DNA of 64,000 nt from Laguncularia racemosa (Eukaryota; Streptophyta; Magnoliopsida; Myrtales; Combretaceae). The stretch spans positions 744,001-808,000 of the forward strand of contig JBBMOL010000023.1 in NCBI GenBank assembly GCA_037954665.1, given 5' to 3'. Positions 61,228 to 64,000 of this stretch are shown in pieces. A program made the position numbers and the translations under genes. The notes under the pieces were generated by a model. The model saw only the letters and a list, made by a program, of their open reading frames with translations, did not search any database and was not told the origin of the DNA. How positions within the stretch are numbered: the stretch's first letter is position 1; each line of letters starts with the position of its first letter.

Positions 61228-64000
61228 TTCCATTAACCCTTAAATTAAAAATATAGAGTATTTATGTTTAACATTTATAATGTGTTTGGTTCTTTTTGCT
61301 TTGAGAGCACACAGCCGTACCTTTAGTGTATGATTATAATATAAATGTATTGAGTGCATATTCCTTGCTCATCATCAGCACTGTTACATTTGTACACAAC
61401 ATGCAAATATATACATGCATGCATGTACGTACGTTACTATGTCTTCGAAGGTACATGTTCACTATGTGCATCCATACCTACGGTACGGTGTGTTAACGTC
61501 AAGAGACCATGCAAAAGCGAGAAAGATCTAAAATAAGGAGCAATAATAATACTTCAGAGCTATAGTGACAGCTGTGAACTTCAATTTTATTGAAAATAAA
61601 AGTGAAATTAGAGGGACAAAACTATATATGAACATTAAAAGGGGGAGAACTTACGTTTGAAGAGAATTCCAAAATCTTTACTAAATAAATTAGAAAGTTT
61701 TCAATGTCTAGAAGATGACTTGTGGGGTAATATTCCTTCTCAGGGTAAGATAGCGTATGAAAGAAATAAGGAGATAAGTGGGCTGAAAGTTATTTGATCA
61801 TGGCTTAAAAGTTAATTACCTAATTTATTTCTTTAGGGTTTATCTTTAGTCATTTAAATTCTCTAAGTTTATAACAAACTTCAATCAAATTGTTTATAGT
61901 TTAAGTAAATTATTTAAATTTTTTATACTTATCTTATCATGCCATGTAAACCCACTTTATACTAATAGGAAATACTAATAGATGGATTCGGTAATTGCTA
62001 AAACAATACAAATTAAACATAAAGAACTTAAGATCTGATCATCAATTAAAATATAAAAATATAATATTTAATTGGATTACGACATGAACTTAGGAAACTT
62101 AAACTGTATGTTTTAAAATATAAAGAACTTGATTTTTTTTAATTATAAATATAGAGAACTTAATTGATTTTTGTTATAGACATATAAAGTATTATGATGT
62201 AATATTCTCAAAAGATAGTATAGATTGATAATAGATTGTCTCATTTTGATTTGTTGTGACACCACCGAAACAAATACCCGTATGTATACATACTACATTT
62301 GTTTCTCTAGATGTCTCCAGCTGCAGCATTAATCTCGAAATGACCCTATCTTTAAGTCGCGGAACAAGCCATTCACTGTGCTCAACTACTTATATGAGAT
62401 CAAATGCTTGTTGGCATTGTAAAACTCTCCAAAGAGTAATGAGGGTATGTTGATAACATAAAACATATACAAACAATAATCATGCGACATTAATGTAACT
62501 TTCTTGCCCTCTTGGTGAATCACAGTGTCACGTTGTCGAAATAAAAATGTGCCCATGTTGAAATCAATATACTTATAAATGAAATTTATTTAACCTACCT
62601 AGCACTTTAATTTGCAATTACACAAAGAGCAAGACAGATCCGGAACAGCTTAGAAAAAGGTAAAAAAAATTGCCCAAAGACCAAAGAAAAAAAAAAAAAA
62701 AAAGAGAGGGTGGGTGGGGGGTTGGGTAGTGTGAAATGTCCACACAACTTTAATGGATCTGCTAAGAGGAATTCAGAGTACGGTCTAATACAATTAAGTA
62801 GTATTTTATTAGAATATCTACATGCCTAGTTTTCTTGACACCAAACTTAAGATCAAAGACCTGCTTTTTGTAATTTTTAAGAGATTGAGACAGATTCTTA
62901 ATTTTTTAAAGATCATTAATAAAAGTGATTTTAAAATATAAATAAATAATTTTAAAAAACATTAAAAAAAATTCCTTAAGAACTCAAGAATAAAGTGAGG
63001 AAGTCGTTGAAAAAGAGAAGTCCTTAAGGAGCCAACATAATACCTGGAAACCTAAATAGAATTTTTAGGAATGAGGATGATCTTTTACAACCCATTTGAT
63101 ATCTTCCTTGCACTAACTAGGTAAAATGAATGCACGTTGACAGTATTTCTTGAATTTAGACCTCAATATACACAATTTGTCATGAGAAGTTCAGGAGCTT
63201 AATTCCATTAGGGTTGGTAGGATCATTAGAAATTAGACCTCATTCAAATCATCATGAATGCCCAAGAATCAAATCCACTAGCCCTCTTAGGCTGCCTTAC
63301 CATATATCGTTTGTCTTCGTATTAATATATCTTTTTGTATTTACCTTTTTGAAAATGTCGTTTGGTCATATTATTTTATTTAACACGTGTAGATGTTCTT
63401 TTTATTTCATGTAATAGCTAATACAATTCAATTAAGTAATTGAAATAAGATAAGGATATAATCTATAATTAAGATATTTAGTCGTGATGAGCAAGATACT
63501 ATTCTAACATATCAATCAATTAAAAGTTCAATTAATTCCAAAAACAGAACTAGCTTAAGTAGTTGATAGGACTTAATTTTACCTATTTTATTAGGTGATT
63601 TTTAACATGTTTTTATGATTTAATGGGCCTTTAACCAAAATTTTGATGCTTAAATGAATTAAATTTTTATTTTTAAGGGTTGAGGAATAAATTTGAAGAA
63701 TAAGGAAGAAAGTCAATCAAATTTCATGCAATTTGAAGTTAATTGAAGAAGTTATGAAACATGGAATAGAATCACACTTGAAGATCATACCCATGAAGTT
63801 GAATTGTAGTCAATTAAAGAAGATGCAAGGGAACAGAAAGGTTCACTACCAAAGATCATGTCCATGATCATTGGTCATGAATGCGAGTTTTGGAATTCAA
63901 GAAAAGAAGTCAAAGAAGATCATGGTCTACTTCACGACCATGTTCACATGGCATGATCACATCAGAGAGAGAAGATTGTTTTACATTCAAAGACAGAACT

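Larger units (their letters stand above)
58391..64000. other. Gene-poor AT-rich DNA with probable LTR fragments
   Basis: No gene is recognised. 59640-60600 has the texture of a long plant LTR or retroelement leader (long runs of short AT words, a TCCC(A/C) region and a late 'aggtgcttatataat' phrase), but I have no paired copy. From about 63564 a TGATAGGACTTAATTT-like start may open an LTR that leaves the window. Both are guesses from familiarity. Confidence 0.4.

Overview
The window is nuclear DNA of a flowering plant, almost certainly a eudicot. The evidence is long AT-rich intergenic DNA, genes split by GT-AG introns, plant-type gene families, and several classes of plant transposable element. 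I cannot name the species. The three host genes are all on the + strand; no bacterial or phage features, CRISPR arrays, tRNA or rRNA genes were recognised.

Host genes. (1) 1794-6699: a nine-exon gene for microsomal NADH-cytochrome b5 reductase (CBR1 type, 282 aa). (2) 30821-33727: a two-exon gene for a Golgi GT47/exostosin glycosyltransferase, ARAD1-like (499 aa). (3) 34918-45101: a ten-exon gene for a plastid S-sulfocysteine synthase of the CS26 type (409 aa). All three models join into full-length frames with canonical splice sites and normal stops. They act in unrelated processes (ER lipid electron transfer, wall polysaccharide synthesis, plastid sulfur metabolism), so I see no functional cluster.

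Mobile DNA fills most of the rest. 8506-13342 is a decayed Ty1/copia element with both LTRs. 16000-18640 holds a very decayed antisense Ty3/gypsy gag-pol, followed by two short tandem duplications. 19995-28900 is a direct duplication of a ~2.4 kb unit of unknown nature; the first copy is split by an antisense hAT transposon and by a ~205 bp insertion that the second copy lacks. 38670-42452 is a chromovirus-like Ty3/gypsy element with a perfect 5-bp target duplication, sitting in intron 5 of the CS26 gene; an internal deletion has fused gag in frame to the end of reverse transcriptase. A tRNA-derived SINE sits in intron 8 of the same gene and a weaker SINE-like sequence in intron 1. 47421-53809 is an antisense, broken L1-type LINE, itself interrupted by a 713-bp Mutator-like non-autonomous element with 10-bp target duplications. 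53830-64000 is gene-poor and AT-rich, with (AT)n tracts and probable LTR fragments.

I found no convincing new gene system. The most informative unexplained items are the ~2.4 kb duplicated unit, the internally fused gypsy derivative inside CS26, the 713-bp element inside the LINE, and the acidic tract in the N-terminal region of the CS26 protein.
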